Position numbers and translations under genes: made by a program. DNA of 64,000 nt from Hydrotalea flava. GTDB taxonomy: Bacteria; Bacteroidota; Bacteroidia; Chitinophagales; Chitinophagaceae. The stretch spans positions 219,708 through 283,707 of the forward strand of contig NZ_LUHG01000100.1 in NCBI RefSeq assembly GCF_001623405.1, given 5' to 3'. How positions within the stretch are numbered: the stretch's first letter is position 1; each line of letters starts with the position of its first letter. The notes beneath the pieces were generated by a model. It saw nothing but the letters and a program-made list of their open reading frames with translations, did not search any database and was not told where the DNA came from. Of this stretch, positions 7,197 through 16,807 are shown in pieces.

Positions 7197-7885
7197 ACTG
7201 CCCATCCCACCTCAAACACCTTTGCAAAGTTTTCTTTTACGTGTTGTTTTACCTCATCCATGGGAATAGGCATTCCCAACTCTTTTTGCAGCGAGGTAAC
7301 CTGTTTATTTTGAATACCACAGGGTATAATATTGTTGAAATAATTTAAATCGGTATTGATGTTGAAAGCAAAACCATGCATGGTAATCCACCTGCTGCAT
7401 TTAATACCCATAGCACAAATTTTACGTTCAAAACCCTTTTTATCCGGATCAATCCAAACACCGGTTTCGCCCTCACTGCGGCTGCCTTTTATACCATAAA
7501 TTGCCAATGTTTGAATGATAACTTCTTCCAAACTGCGCAGGTACCAGCCTAAATCAGTTTTAAATTTATCTAAATCAAGAATAGGATAACCAACAATTTG
7601 TTGCGGACCATGAAAAGTAATATCACCGCCTCTGTTAATATGAAAAAAATCAATACTTTTTTCCTTCATTTCAGCTTCTGAAATCAAAATATGTTCGCGT
7701 TTTCCGCTTTTACCCAATGTATAAACGGGTGTATGTTCAACAAAAAGCAAATAATTTTTGGTTTGTTTCCGGGTAACTTCATTCGATTTTAAGGCTACAT
7801 TGGTTGCAAGCAGTTGCTCCTGAAAATCCCATACACTTTTATAATCTTTTAAACCTAAATCTTCAAAATAAACCAACCGCTCCAT
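7193..7885 (-). CDS. lipB: Octanoyltransferase LipB
   Basis: 230 residues, the cytoplasmic enzyme that moves the octanoyl group from acyl carrier protein to lipoyl domains of the E2 subunits and GcvH, the first step of lipoate synthesis. The family motifs are present: RGGDITFHGPQQ at 85-96, the catalytic Lys155 in RKICAMGIK, and the catalytic Cys189 in IIPCGI. Length is normal for the family. No lipA adjoins in the window. The gene converges on the unknown secreted gene and is probably transcribed alone. Confidence 0.93.
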   Translation of the reverse strand: MERLVYFEDLGLKDYKSVWDFQEQLLATNVALKSNEVTRKQTKNYLLFVEHTPVYTLGKSGKREHILISEAEMKEKSIDFFHINRGGDITFHGPQQIVGYPILDLDKFKTDLGWYLRSLEEVIIQTLAIYGIKGSRSEGETGVWIDPDKKGFERKICAMGIKCSRWITMHGFAFNINTDLNYFNNIIPCGIQNKQVTSLQKELGMPIPMDEVKQHVKENFAKVFEVGWAV

Positions 7886-8007
7886 AACTGAATAAATTAA
7901 AATTGAATATAAATTTCAGCAGCACTTTTCAAAGTATTTCTTCAAAGTAATTTGGCAAAGTTACAAAAGCAGGCCGTTGAAAATAATACATTTTTATGGC
8001 CTGCACC

Positions 8008-8015
8008 TATATTTG
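8008..8015 (+). promoter_or_regulatory. -7 promoter box five bases before an ATG
   Basis: TATATTTG lies exactly 5 nt before the ATG at 8021. It also argues for that start rather than the upstream in-frame TTG at 7952. Confidence 0.5.
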
Positions 8016-8020
8016 CAATA

Positions 8021-9076
8021 ATGAATATGGAAGACATTCAAATACCTGCTGAAGAAAACAATGAAAACCTTTATGAACGCAAAGCGTTTTCAATTGATAA
8101 AAATCAGGAACCCATTCGTATTGACAAATGGTTACAAATGCGATTGGAAAATACCACACGCAACAAAATTCAGAAAGGTATTGAAGCAGGTTTCTTAACC
8201 GTAAATGGAAAAATTGTAAAGAGCAATTACAGAATTAAACCCGGCGATGAAATTGTATTACTCAGTTTCAATAATCCTGAATATACCGAAGTTAAAGCTG
8301 AACCCATTCCTTTAAACATAGTGTTTGAAGATGATGCCATTATGGTCATTAATAAAACAGCCAATATGGTGGTGCATCCGGGAATAGGTAATTATACCGG
8401 CACATTACTGAATGGTGTAAAATATCATTTACTGCAACAAAACGCTGCTTTAAATGAAGATGAATTGCCGCGTTATGGCCTGGTACATCGTATTGATAAA
8501 AATACAACCGGTTTAATTGTGTTGGCTAAAACTGCCGATGCAGCCGCACATTTGGCCAAACAATTTTTTCATCATACCGTTAAACGAAAATATGTGGCAT
8601 TGGTGTGGGGAAATATAGAAGCAGATGAAGGTACCATTGATGCACATATTGCCCGGCACCAGCAATATAGAAAAATGTTTGCCGCATATCCCGATGGTGA
8701 AATTGGCAAGCATGCCATTACACATTACCGTGTGTTGGAACGATTTAATTATGTGACATTAGTTGAATGTGTGTTAGAAACCGGAAGAACCCACCAAATA
8801 AGGGTACATATGAAATATTTAGGCCATGCCCTGTTTAATGATTTTGAATATGGTGGCGATAAAATTTTAAAGGGAACCATTTACACCCGTTACAAACAAT
8901 TTGTTGAGAATTGTTTTACTGTTTGTAACAGATGTGCATTACACGCAAAAACGCTGGGCTTTGTGCATCCGGTTACGGGCAAAGAGGTATTATTTGAATC
9001 TGATTTACCGACCGATATGGCACAGGTAATTGAAAAATGGAGAAACTATATTCAACACAAAAACATAACAGATTGA
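8021..9076 (+). CDS. RluA/RluD-family 23S rRNA pseudouridine synthase
   Basis: 351 residues from the ATG at 8021. A longer frame from a TTG at 7952 adds 23 residues that do not look like the family and would place the promoter box inside the gene. Residues about 33-80 form an S4 RNA-binding domain (IRIDKWLQMRLENTTRNKIQ). The catalytic core follows, with the essential Asp159 in HRIDKNTTGL and the later GRTHQIRVHM motif. It isomerises specific uridines in rRNA; the layout is closest to RluD, which modifies helix 69, but the exact sites are inferred. The following FkbM gene starts 40 bp inside its 3' end, so the two are coupled. Confidence 0.9.
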   Translation: MNMEDIQIPAEENNENLYERKAFSIDKNQEPIRIDKWLQMRLENTTRNKIQKGIEAGFLTVNGKIVKSNYRIKPGDEIVLLSFNNPEYTEVKAEPIPLNIVFEDDAIMVINKTANMVVHPGIGNYTGTLLNGVKYHLLQQNAALNEDELPRYGLVHRIDKNTTGLIVLAKTADAAAHLAKQFFHHTVKRKYVALVWGNIEADEGTIDAHIARHQQYRKMFAAYPDGEIGKHAITHYRVLERFNYVTLVECVLETGRTHQIRVHMKYLGHALFNDFEYGGDKILKGTIYTRYKQFVENCFTVCNRCALHAKTLGFVHPVTGKEVLFESDLPTDMAQVIEKWRNYIQHKNITD

Positions 9077-9813
9077 CAGTTTACCACTTCATCAGAAATT
9101 TGTTGAAACAATGCGTACTGCATGCTCCCATTGCACTCACAAAGAATGAACGAATAGATCGTCAAACCCACCGCGTTATAAAAAAAGTTTTACAAAATGA
9201 AGGCATTGGTGTAGATGTAGGTGCTCACAAAGGAAAAATTACAGCAATGATGGTAGCGGCATCACCCCGCCAACAACACTATGCTTTTGAGCCCATCCCA
9301 CAATTGTTTAAACATTTAGAAAAAAAATTTAATGAAAAAGTAAAGGTGTATCCTTATGCATTGAGTAATAGTACAGGCATTTCAACCTTTAATCTGGTTA
9401 CAACCAATATGGCATACAGTAGTATACGAAAAAGGCCTTATGACCGGCATGAATTAGATGACTACATACCTGTTAACTTAAATACGTTAGATGCAGTTAT
9501 TCCTTCATCCATCCAAATACAGCTAATTAAAATAGATGTGGAAGGGGCAGAGTTTTTAGTATTAGAAGGCGCTATGCAAACCATACAACGCTGTAAGCCC
9601 ATAGTTTTGTTTGAATTTGGTAAAACCGGTGCCGGTGTATATGGTATTCCTTCCAGAAAAATGTTTGCCTTATTTAACCAAACACTGCGCTATAACATTT
9701 TTACTTTAAGCGGATGGCTACAACAAAAAGAACCACTTACTTATGCCCAATTCAACCATTTTTTCATTCATGAAAAAGTTTATTTCTTTTTAGCGGCACC
9801 TCAACCGGATTAA
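9037..9813 (+). CDS. FkbM-family SAM-dependent methyltransferase
   Basis: 258 residues. GVDVGAHKGKIT (about 57-68) is the SAM-binding motif I of class I methyltransferases, AFEPIPQLF is motif II, and IKIDVEGAEFLVLEGA is the FkbM family signature. Family members O-methylate sugars, polyketides or glycans. The ATG at 9037 overlaps the pseudouridine synthase by 40 bp, pointing to co-translation. The target is not evident; the neighbouring RNA-modifying gene need not share its pathway. Confidence 0.8.
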   Translation: MEKLYSTQKHNRLTVYHFIRNLLKQCVLHAPIALTKNERIDRQTHRVIKKVLQNEGIGVDVGAHKGKITAMMVAASPRQQHYAFEPIPQLFKHLEKKFNEKVKVYPYALSNSTGISTFNLVTTNMAYSSIRKRPYDRHELDDYIPVNLNTLDAVIPSSIQIQLIKIDVEGAEFLVLEGAMQTIQRCKPIVLFEFGKTGAGVYGIPSRKMFALFNQTLRYNIFTLSGWLQQKEPLTYAQFNHFFIHEKVYFFLAAPQPD

Positions 9814-9836
9814 TCGCAAAGTTTTACAGGTATTCC

Positions 9837-9844
9837 TATATTTG
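9837..9844 (+). promoter_or_regulatory. -7 promoter box of bioB
   Basis: TATATTTG lies 26 nt before the bioB ATG, predicting a roughly 20-nt leader. No BirA-like operator palindrome was seen around it. Confidence 0.45.
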
Positions 9845-9870
9845 TCGCTGAAAAAGTAGAAATCAATTAT

Positions 9871-10863
9871 ATGCAAACAGATATCAGAAGTAACTGGACC
9901 CTTTTAGAAATTGAAAATATATACCGCTCACCTTTATTGGAATTAATATTCAATGCAGCAACCCTGCATAAAAAATACAATAACACTGCAGAAGTACAGG
10001 TTTGTACTTTACTGAGTATTAAAACCGGAGGTTGTACCGAAGATTGTGCCTATTGCCCACAGGCAGCACGTTATAATACCGATGTAAATGTTCAGGCTTT
10101 AATGCAAAAAGAAGAAGTACTGGCTTATGCAAAAAAAGCAAAAGATGCTGGCAGTACCCGTTTTTGTATGGGTGCAGCCTGGCGTGAAGTACGCGATAAC
10201 AGAGATTTTGACCGGGTATTGGAAATGGTAAAAGGCGTAAATGAAATGGGCATGGAAGTTTGCTGTACACTGGGTATGCTGACTGAAGATCAGGCAAAAA
10301 AATTAGCAGATGCCGGTTTATATGCCTACAACCATAATTTAGATACCAGTGAGGAACACTATCACGAAATCATTACTACCAGAACATACAACGACAGATT
10401 AAATACTTTAGAAAATGTAAGAAAAGCTGGTGTTACGGTTTGTTGCGGCGGTATTATTGGATTAGGCGAAACACATGAAGACAGAATAAAAATGCTACAT
10501 ACACTGGCAACAATGCCCCAACACCCGGAAAGTGTACCCATTAATGCACTGGTACCCATTGCCGGAACCCCTTTGGCACATAATAAAAAAGTAGATGTAT
10601 GGGATATGGTGAGAATGATTGCCACAGCAAGAATTATTATGCCTGCAACCATGGTACGCCTGAGTGCCGGAAGAACCAGTATGACTATTGCAGAGCAAGC
10701 ACTATGCTTTCTGGCAGGTGCCAACTCAATTTTTGCCGGAGATAAATTATTAACCACTCCCAACCCCAGTTTTGAAGAAGACAATGTTATGTTTGAATTA
10801 CTGGGTTTGGTACCAAGAGAATCTTTTAAAGAAGAAAAACAACATTTGAGTGAAATGGTATAG
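9871..10863 (+). CDS. bioB: Biotin synthase
   Basis: 330 residues, a radical-SAM enzyme inserting sulfur into dethiobiotin. The CxxxCxxC cluster motif is Cys55, Cys59 and Cys62 in [12 protein letters not shown]. The [2Fe-2S] ligand region is present ([25 protein letters not shown]), as is RLSAGRTSM near 270. Length is usual. It stands alone here, with no other bio genes in the window, and ends 21 bp before the convergent porQ stop. Confidence 0.95.
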   Translation: MQTDIRSNWTLLEIENIYRSPLLELIFNAATLHKKYNNTAEVQVCTLLSIKTGGCTEDCAYCPQAARYNTDVNVQALMQKEEVLAYAKKAKDAGSTRFCMGAAWREVRDNRDFDRVLEMVKGVNEMGMEVCCTLGMLTEDQAKKLADAGLYAYNHNLDTSEEHYHEIITTRTYNDRLNTLENVRKAGVTVCCGGIIGLGETHEDRIKMLHTLATMPQHPESVPINALVPIAGTPLAHNKKVDVWDMVRMIATARIIMPATMVRLSAGRTSMTIAEQALCFLAGANSIFAGDKLLTTPNPSFEEDNVMFELLGLVPRESFKEEKQHLSEMV

Positions 10864-10884
10864 CGGCTCAACAATTCATTTATT

Positions 10885-11910
10885 CTAAAGGCCATCACCC
10901 TTCCAGTTAAAATTTAAACTAACCTGGTGAAACATGTTTTGCTGATAAAAACCGGTTGCATAACGAATGTGTATTTTTTTAAATAGCACACCTGCACCCA
11001 ACGTAAATCCATTTAAACCATTGGCCGTAGCATAAGCATTTAAATCGTGACGGCGTAAAAAATTATAGCCTACGGTAACTTCTACTTTATGATCAATCAA
11101 CAATTGTACAGAAGCAACCAAATGGGTTACCAATTGATTTATAAAATTAGCATTATTGCTTGTATTACTATAAGCTGCATTAAAAGCAGTATCATTATAC
11201 AAGGTATTAAAGGTTTGTAAATGATGCGCCGTTAATGAAAATTGCAAAGGTGCCTTTTCTAATCTTTTAGTAAAGCCCATTTGCACATCAAAAGGCAATT
11301 CTTCTCTTATGCCATGGGTATAAGTTTTTAATTGCGATCCCATATTTTTAACAACCAATCCGGCCTGAAAACCCCGAGCGGAATCATAATAATTTAATCC
11401 AATATCTATTGCTATTCCGCTGCTTTTATATTGGGCATAATGGCTATTCATGAATTTAAAAGTACCACCCACCCACCAATTGTTGTGATAAGCATGCGAA
11501 AATAGGAGCTGCGCCACATAATCTACAGGTTTAAATGTTCCGAAAACATTGCCGGCAGCATCTGTTTGAGTTAAAATGCCATAATCAAAATAATTAATAC
11601 CAATGGCTACATTGGTTTTTGATTGATTCAAATACCATGCAGTGGTTAAGCTATAATTTTTAATGCCTGCAATAAAATTATTGAAAGCAGTATTGAGTTG
11701 CTGCTGCATAGCAGGCCTTAACAGTGCCGGATTTTGAAAAGCCATACCCACATCATTGCTAATATTGGAAATATTTACCCCTCCCAATGCAGACAATTGG
11801 GCTGTATTAGGCTGTGTAACAAAATTATATACAGTATTTCCGCCCAATGTTTGGGCAAACAAACCCATGCTGCATAACAGCAAAAAAAGAAGGAATTGCA
11901 GTTGTTTCAT
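10885..11910 (-). CDS. porQ: Type IX secretion system protein PorQ
   Basis: 341 residues from the ATG at 11910, which begins a clean signal peptide (MKQLQFLLFLLLCSMGLFAQ); the frame extends further upstream without a better start. The mature start (GGNTVYNFVTQPNTAQLSALGGVNIS, split here as GGNTVYNF and LSALGGVNISNISNDVG) is the PorQ/PorV pattern of an outer-membrane beta-barrel, followed by FQNPALL and regular beta-strand repeats to the C-terminus. In Porphyromonas, PorQ works with PorU, PorV and PorZ in the complex that removes sorting domains and attaches cargo at the cell surface. It is divergent from mutS across 119 bp. Confidence 0.85.
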   Translation of the reverse strand: MKQLQFLLFLLLCSMGLFAQTLGGNTVYNFVTQPNTAQLSALGGVNISNISNDVGMAFQNPALLRPAMQQQLNTAFNNFIAGIKNYSLTTAWYLNQSKTNVAIGINYFDYGILTQTDAAGNVFGTFKPVDYVAQLLFSHAYHNNWWVGGTFKFMNSHYAQYKSSGIAIDIGLNYYDSARGFQAGLVVKNMGSQLKTYTHGIREELPFDVQMGFTKRLEKAPLQFSLTAHHLQTFNTLYNDTAFNAAYSNTSNNANFINQLVTHLVASVQLLIDHKVEVTVGYNFLRRHDLNAYATANGLNGFTLGAGVLFKKIHIRYATGFYQQNMFHQVSLNFNWKGDGL

Positions 11911-12016
11911 TAGCGCGGTCAAGATACTAAAACTTGTAATTGTTCCGGTAAAAGTTAGCTTCCAAACTAAATTTTCCCCTTTAAAAAAAGGAATGGGTAA
12001 GCTTTGCAGCAATAAT

Positions 12017-12024
12017 TATATTTG
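12017..12024 (+). promoter_or_regulatory. -7 promoter box five bases before the mutS ATG
   Basis: TATATTTG, then 5 nt, then ATG at 12030: the same geometry as at 6335 and 8008. Confidence 0.5.
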
Positions 12025-12029
12025 TTGTC

Positions 12030-14666
12030 ATGCAAAAATCAGTTTCAGAAACCCCCTTAATGCAACAGCATAATGCAATCAAGCAAAAATACCCTGATGC
12101 CATTCTGTTATTTCGGGTAGGCGATTTTTATGAAACTTTTGGTGCCGATGCTATTGTTGCATCATCCGTTTTAGGTATTACCCTAACCAAGAGAAATAAT
12201 GGCGCTGCTGCTGCATCTGAGCTGGCCGGTTTTCCGCACCATGCCTTAGAAACATATTTACACAAATTAGTAAAAGCCGGTTATCGGGTGGCCATTTGCG
12301 ACCAGTTAGAAGATCCAAAACAGGCCAAAGGCATTGTAAAAAGAGGTGTAACCGAATTGGTTACCCCGGGTATTGCCACCAATGATAAATTACTGGAACA
12401 TAACAGCAATAATTTTTTAGCTGCCGTTCATTTTACAGAAACTATTACAGGAATTGCTTTTTTGGATATTTCAACCGGTGAGTTTTTTATTGCAGAAGGC
12501 AATATAGAATATGCTGATAAATTACTGCAAAGTTTAAAACCGGCAGAGGTAATCTTTCAACGCAACCACCAAAAACAATTCAAAGAATTATTTGGTAACA
12601 AGTTTTATACCTACACACTAGAGTCATGGATTTTTGATGAATTGTTTGCCAATGAAAGCTTGCTCAAGCATTTTCAATCGCATTCATTAAAAGGTTTTGG
12701 CATTGAACATTTAAAAGCCGGAATAGTAGCAGCCGGAGCTATTCTGCATTATCTGAAAGAAACAGAACATCCTAACCTACAACATATTACAGCAATAAAA
12801 CGGATTGAAAAAGAAGATTTTTTATGGATGGATCGTTTCACCATTCGCAACTTAGAATTATTGGGTAGCGGCCATAATGAAGGCAACGGATTATTACAAA
12901 TTTTAGACAATACCATAAACCCAATGGGCGCCCGTTTATTGCAACGCTGGATGGTTTTTCCACTTAAAAATAAAATTGCGATTCAGGAAAGATTAGATGC
13001 GGTTGCTTATTTAATTAAGGAACCTGAATTACGCAGCAAAACTGCCCATGCCATTAAGCAGTGTGGTGATATTGAACGCTTACTGAGTAAAATTCCCACA
13101 AAAAAAATTAATCCCCGCGAAGTATTGCAAATTGCCAAAGGATTACAGCAAACCGCTGCCATAAAAAGCGCATTTGCCAATTGTAACAATATTTATTTAC
13201 AACGTTTATCTGATGCGTTAAATAATTGCAGCGTAATTACAGAAAAAATTATTAAAGAGCTAAAAGATCCACCCCCGGTTTCTGCACAGAAAGGAGATGT
13301 TATACAAGTTGGGGTGGATGCAAACTTAGATGAATTAAGAAAAATTGCTTCAGGAGGTAAATCATACTTACTCAATATCCAACAAAAAGAATCCGAAGCC
13401 ACCGGAATAACATCATTGAAGATTAGTTTCAACAATGTATTTGGTTATTACCTGGAAGTTACCAACGCTCATAAAAATAAAGTACCCACACACTGGATAA
13501 GGAAGCAAACTTTAACCAATGCTGAGCGATACATTACGCCTGAGTTAAAAGAATATGAAGAAAAAATAATGGGTGCTGAAGAAAAAATTCTTGCACTAGA
13601 GTCCGGTTTATATGATGCACTGTTAACTGCGCTGCAAGATTATATTGCACCCATACAGGTAAATGGCAGTACGTTAGCCATTATGGATTGTTTAATCTGT
13701 TTCGCTGAAAATGCGTTGAAATTTGAATACAGAAAACCTGAAATACACGATGGGTTAGCATTGCATTTAAAAGAAAGCCGGCATCCGGTCATTGAACGAA
13801 ATATGCCTTCAGGTGAAGCATATATTGCTAATGATATTTCATTGGATCCTTTAACCCAGCAAATTATTATTTTAACCGGACCAAACATGAGTGGTAAAAG
13901 CGCCATATTACGTCAAACTGCCTTAATTACGCTCATGGCTCACATGGGCAGTTTTGTACCTGCTGCAAATGCCTCTATTCCATTAACCGATAAAATTTTT
14001 ACCCGTGTTGGTGCCAGCGATAATTTAAGTGGGGGTGAATCTACTTTTATGGTAGAAATGAATGAAACAGCCAGCATTATTAACAACCTTTCAGAACGGA
14101 GTTTAATTTTATTAGATGAAATAGGAAGAGGTACCTCAACCTATGATGGTATTTCCATTGCATGGAGTATGGTAGAATACTTGCACGATTCGCCATTTAC
14201 GCCAAAAACATTATTTGCTACCCATTACCACGAATTAAATGCACTGGAAAACCAATTGTCACGGGTAAAAAATTTTCATATTACCAATAAAGAAACAAGT
14301 AATAAAGTTATTTTTCTGCGAAAACTGGCGCCGGGTGGCAGCACACATAGTTTTGGTATTCATGTTGCTAAAATGGCCGGCATGCCGCCTGAATTAATTG
14401 AACGGGCCAACCAAATTTTACTGCAATTGGAAGGAAAAGAATTACAACATCAACATAATGATGATGAACCTGATACAACAACACATTTGCCGAAAATAAA
14501 ATCAGGAAAATTGATAAAAGCGCCACAAGTTCAGTTATCTATTTTTGATGCACATACCGAAACTTTTGAAAACATTCGTAAAATACTGGCTGCCATTGAC
14601 ATTAACCGACTTACGCCGGTTGAGGCGCTGATGAAGTTGAACGAAATAAAAGATATGCTTCGCTAG
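12030..14666 (+). CDS. mutS: DNA mismatch repair protein MutS
   Basis: 878 residues, normal for MutS1. The N-terminal mismatch-binding domain starts with TPLMQQHNAIKQKYPD and contains the Phe-x-Glu wedge in FRVGDFYETF (about 28-37). The C-terminal ABC-type ATPase has Walker A GPNMSGKS at 617-624 and Walker B LILLDEIGRGTSTYDG near 690-705. The protein binds mispairs and recruits MutL. A terminator hairpin follows at 14678-14712. The -7 box sits only 5 nt before the ATG, so its mRNA may lack a leader. Confidence 0.97.
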   Translation: MQKSVSETPLMQQHNAIKQKYPDAILLFRVGDFYETFGADAIVASSVLGITLTKRNNGAAAASELAGFPHHALETYLHKLVKAGYRVAICDQLEDPKQAKGIVKRGVTELVTPGIATNDKLLEHNSNNFLAAVHFTETITGIAFLDISTGEFFIAEGNIEYADKLLQSLKPAEVIFQRNHQKQFKELFGNKFYTYTLESWIFDELFANESLLKHFQSHSLKGFGIEHLKAGIVAAGAILHYLKETEHPNLQHITAIKRIEKEDFLWMDRFTIRNLELLGSGHNEGNGLLQILDNTINPMGARLLQRWMVFPLKNKIAIQERLDAVAYLIKEPELRSKTAHAIKQCGDIERLLSKIPTKKINPREVLQIAKGLQQTAAIKSAFANCNNIYLQRLSDALNNCSVITEKIIKELKDPPPVSAQKGDVIQVGVDANLDELRKIASGGKSYLLNIQQKESEATGITSLKISFNNVFGYYLEVTNAHKNKVPTHWIRKQTLTNAERYITPELKEYEEKIMGAEEKILALESGLYDALLTALQDYIAPIQVNGSTLAIMDCLICFAENALKFEYRKPEIHDGLALHLKESRHPVIERNMPSGEAYIANDISLDPLTQQIIILTGPNMSGKSAILRQTALITLMAHMGSFVPAANASIPLTDKIFTRVGASDNLSGGESTFMVEMNETASIINNLSERSLILLDEIGRGTSTYDGISIAWSMVEYLHDSPFTPKTLFATHYHELNALENQLSRVKNFHITNKETSNKVIFLRKLAPGGSTHSFGIHVAKMAGMPPELIERANQILLQLEGKELQHQHNDDEPDTTTHLPKIKSGKLIKAPQVQLSIFDAHTETFENIRKILAAIDINRLTPVEALMKLNEIKDMLR

Positions 14667-14677
14667 TATTTGAAATA

Positions 14678-14712
14678 CAGAGAGACGATCCTATTACTGA
14701 TACGTCTCTCTG
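14678..14712 (+). terminator. Terminator-like hairpin after mutS
   Basis: CAGAGAGACG (14678-14687) and CGTCTCTCTG (14703-14712) form a perfect 10-bp stem with a 15-nt loop, followed by TTTCCTGTT. The U tract is weak, so it may stop transcription only partly or protect the 3' end. Confidence 0.6.
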
Positions 14713-14745
14713 TTTCCTGTTACCCTGATTGTTTTTAAAAGATTG

Positions 14746-14795
14746 TATTGGATTTGCGGTTTTTTAAAAGTATTGGATGCTGAATTATATTGGAT
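14746..14795. repeat. Three copies of TATTGGAT between convergent genes
   Basis: TATTGGAT occurs at 14746, 14771 and 14788, and a related ATTAGATGCT follows. The copies sit in the non-coding gap between the 3' ends of mutS and the fasciclin gene. It looks like the remains of a degenerate simple repeat. Confidence 0.5.
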
Positions 14796-14828
14796 ATTAG
14801 ATGCTAAAGTATTCTCCCTCCTTCATTT

Positions 14829-15380
14829 TTATGCACCTGGCATTAATACGGTATCAATAACATGTATTACTCCGTTACTTTGATTTACATCGGCAATAGT
14901 AACATAGCTTTTACCTCCTTTGGCATCGGTTAATACTAGTTTTTTGCCTTCTATTGTAGCGGTTAATGTACCACCCTCTACTGTTTTTAAAGTTGCTTTA
15001 CCATGGCCTTCTTTAATTAATTTCGCAATGTCTTTGGCATTGTATTTTCCTGCCACTACATGATAAGTCAAAATTTTAGTTAATAAAGCCTTGTTTTCCG
15101 GTTTTACCAAATTATCAACAGTTCCGGCTGGTAATTTATTGAAGGCTTCATTGGTGGGTGCAAAAACCGTAAACGGACCGGCACTTTGTAAAGTTTCAAC
15201 CAATCCGGCGGCTTTTACTGCAGCTACCAGTGTGGTATGATCTTTTGAATTTACTGCATTTTGCACAATGTTTTTACTGGGATACATTGGCGCTCCGCCA
15301 ACTTCAACAGTTTTTTCTTTTTGAGCCATAGTTGCATTCATTACCAAAGCCGCTGTCATCATTAAAAAAATTCTTTTCAT
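14829..15380 (-). CDS. Secreted fasciclin-domain protein
   Basis: 183 residues. A signal peptide ends near residue 19 (NATMAQ). One fasciclin (FAS1) domain covers about 40-181, with the H1 motif [19 protein letters not shown] and the H2-type motif [12 protein letters not shown] at the end. FAS1 domains mediate adhesion or act as small extracellular binding modules. There is no membrane anchor or lipobox, so the product is periplasmic or released. It is a single gene convergent with mutS and divergent from the trehalose operon. Confidence 0.88.
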   Translation of the reverse strand: MKRIFLMMTAALVMNATMAQKEKTVEVGGAPMYPSKNIVQNAVNSKDHTTLVAAVKAAGLVETLQSAGPFTVFAPTNEAFNKLPAGTVDNLVKPENKALLTKILTYHVVAGKYNAKDIAKLIKEGHGKATLKTVEGGTLTATIEGKKLVLTDAKGGKSYVTIADVNQSNGVIHVIDTVLMPGA

Positions 15381-15528
15381 AGTGTTTTTTGTATTTGTTT
15401 TTAAATGTTTTGTACAATAGTTACGAGGGCGGAATCAATTCGGTTTTGTATTTCTGATTTTTTTTGTATCCCGGTATGCCAATAAGTAATTAAATTCAAC
15501 CTTTAAACTTCATCTTAAATGATTTGCC

Positions 15529-16779
15529 ATGCATCAATGGAGAATTAAACTCTCGATATTCATTAATTATTTCGTGTTTGCTATTTTATTAAATAGTGTA
15601 GGCACGGTTATTCTGCAAGTTCAAAATAATTATGGTGTAACACAAGGTGCTGCAGCCGTTTTGGAGCCCTTTAAAGATTTAAGTATTGCCATCGTTTCAT
15701 TTATTATATCTTCTTTTATTACTAAAATAGGCTATAAAAAATCGATGCTCATTGCACTTGCATTTATTTCATTGGTGTGTTTTTCAATGCCTTATACCAA
15801 TAGCTTTTTTGCCACCAAGCTTTTATTTGCGGCTATAGGTTCCAGTTTTGCATTAATTAAAATATCAGTGTACAGTACCATTGGATTAGTTACTCGCTCT
15901 GAAAAAGAACATATCAGCCTCATGAATTTTGTAGAATCATTTTTTATGGTGGGTATTTTAGCAGGCTATTTTATATTCAGCTATTTTGTAAACGATAAAG
16001 ATCCACATTCTACCGCCTGGCTGAAAGTGTATGTTTGGTTGGGGGCCTGCACTACATTTGCTTTTATTTTATTATTGAGTGCACGACTCGATGAATCAAA
16101 AGCACAACAGCAAGTTCAGAAAATTTCATTAGCGAAAAGTGTTGGAGAAATGTTTCAATTAATTGTTTCTCCAATTGTAGTTATTTTTATTGCCTGTGCA
16201 TTTTTTTATGTATTAATTGAACAAAGTATTATGAGCTGGCTGCCCACTTTTAATAGCCAGGTTTTAAAATTACCAACCACACTAAGTATAGAAATGGCCA
16301 GTATTTTAGCCGGCTCTACTGCAGCGGGCCGCTTTTTAGCCGGCCTGGTACTAAAAAAATTAAATTGGTTTACAACACTGTTTTTATGTTTGATTCTGGC
16401 AACCATTTTAGTGTTAGTGGCCATACCGTTAGCAGAAAAAACAACGGGGCAACCCATTACCGGTTGGGCTACTGTTCCCATTGCAGCATTCATTTTCCCT
16501 ATGATTGGATTATTAATTGCACCTATTTATCCGGCCATTAATTCAGTTATTTTAAGTACACTTTCGGTAGAAAAGCAAGGTGTTATGTCTGGATTAATTA
16601 TTATTTTTTCCGCATTGGGCGGTACAACAGGCTCTTTAATTACCGGCAATATTTTTCAATATTATGGGGGTACTCAGGCATTCTACTTTTCATTGATACC
16701 AATCACTATTTTGGCGCTTTGTTTGTTTATTTTCAGAAAATTACAACTCAAATACAAACAACAACATTCACAAGTGTAA
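15529..16779 (+). CDS. MFS permease, probable trehalose importer
   Basis: 416 residues with about 12 hydrophobic transmembrane segments and a central cytoplasmic loop near 190-205 (LDESKAQQQVQKISLAKS), the layout of a major facilitator transporter. AAAVLEPFKDLSIAIVS and the second-half AGSTAAGRFLAGLVLKKL resemble the FucP/sugar:proton group. It is followed 28 bp later by a trehalase without signal peptide and then a LacI regulator. Inference: it imports intact trehalose (or a related disaccharide) for hydrolysis inside the cell. Start ATG 15529. Confidence 0.8.
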   Translation: MHQWRIKLSIFINYFVFAILLNSVGTVILQVQNNYGVTQGAAAVLEPFKDLSIAIVSFIISSFITKIGYKKSMLIALAFISLVCFSMPYTNSFFATKLLFAAIGSSFALIKISVYSTIGLVTRSEKEHISLMNFVESFFMVGILAGYFIFSYFVNDKDPHSTAWLKVYVWLGACTTFAFILLLSARLDESKAQQQVQKISLAKSVGEMFQLIVSPIVVIFIACAFFYVLIEQSIMSWLPTFNSQVLKLPTTLSIEMASILAGSTAAGRFLAGLVLKKLNWFTTLFLCLILATILVLVAIPLAEKTTGQPITGWATVPIAAFIFPMIGLLIAPIYPAINSVILSTLSVEKQGVMSGLIIIFSALGGTTGSLITGNIFQYYGGTQAFYFSLIPITILALCLFIFRKLQLKYKQQHSQV

Positions 16780-16807
16780 ACATTCAATCAATTTCATTTT
16801 ATTCTAT

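Noticed and set aside
15381..15528. LacI-type operator upstream of the trehalose permease
   Set aside because: No convincing even palindrome with a central CG was found, so no operator is annotated.
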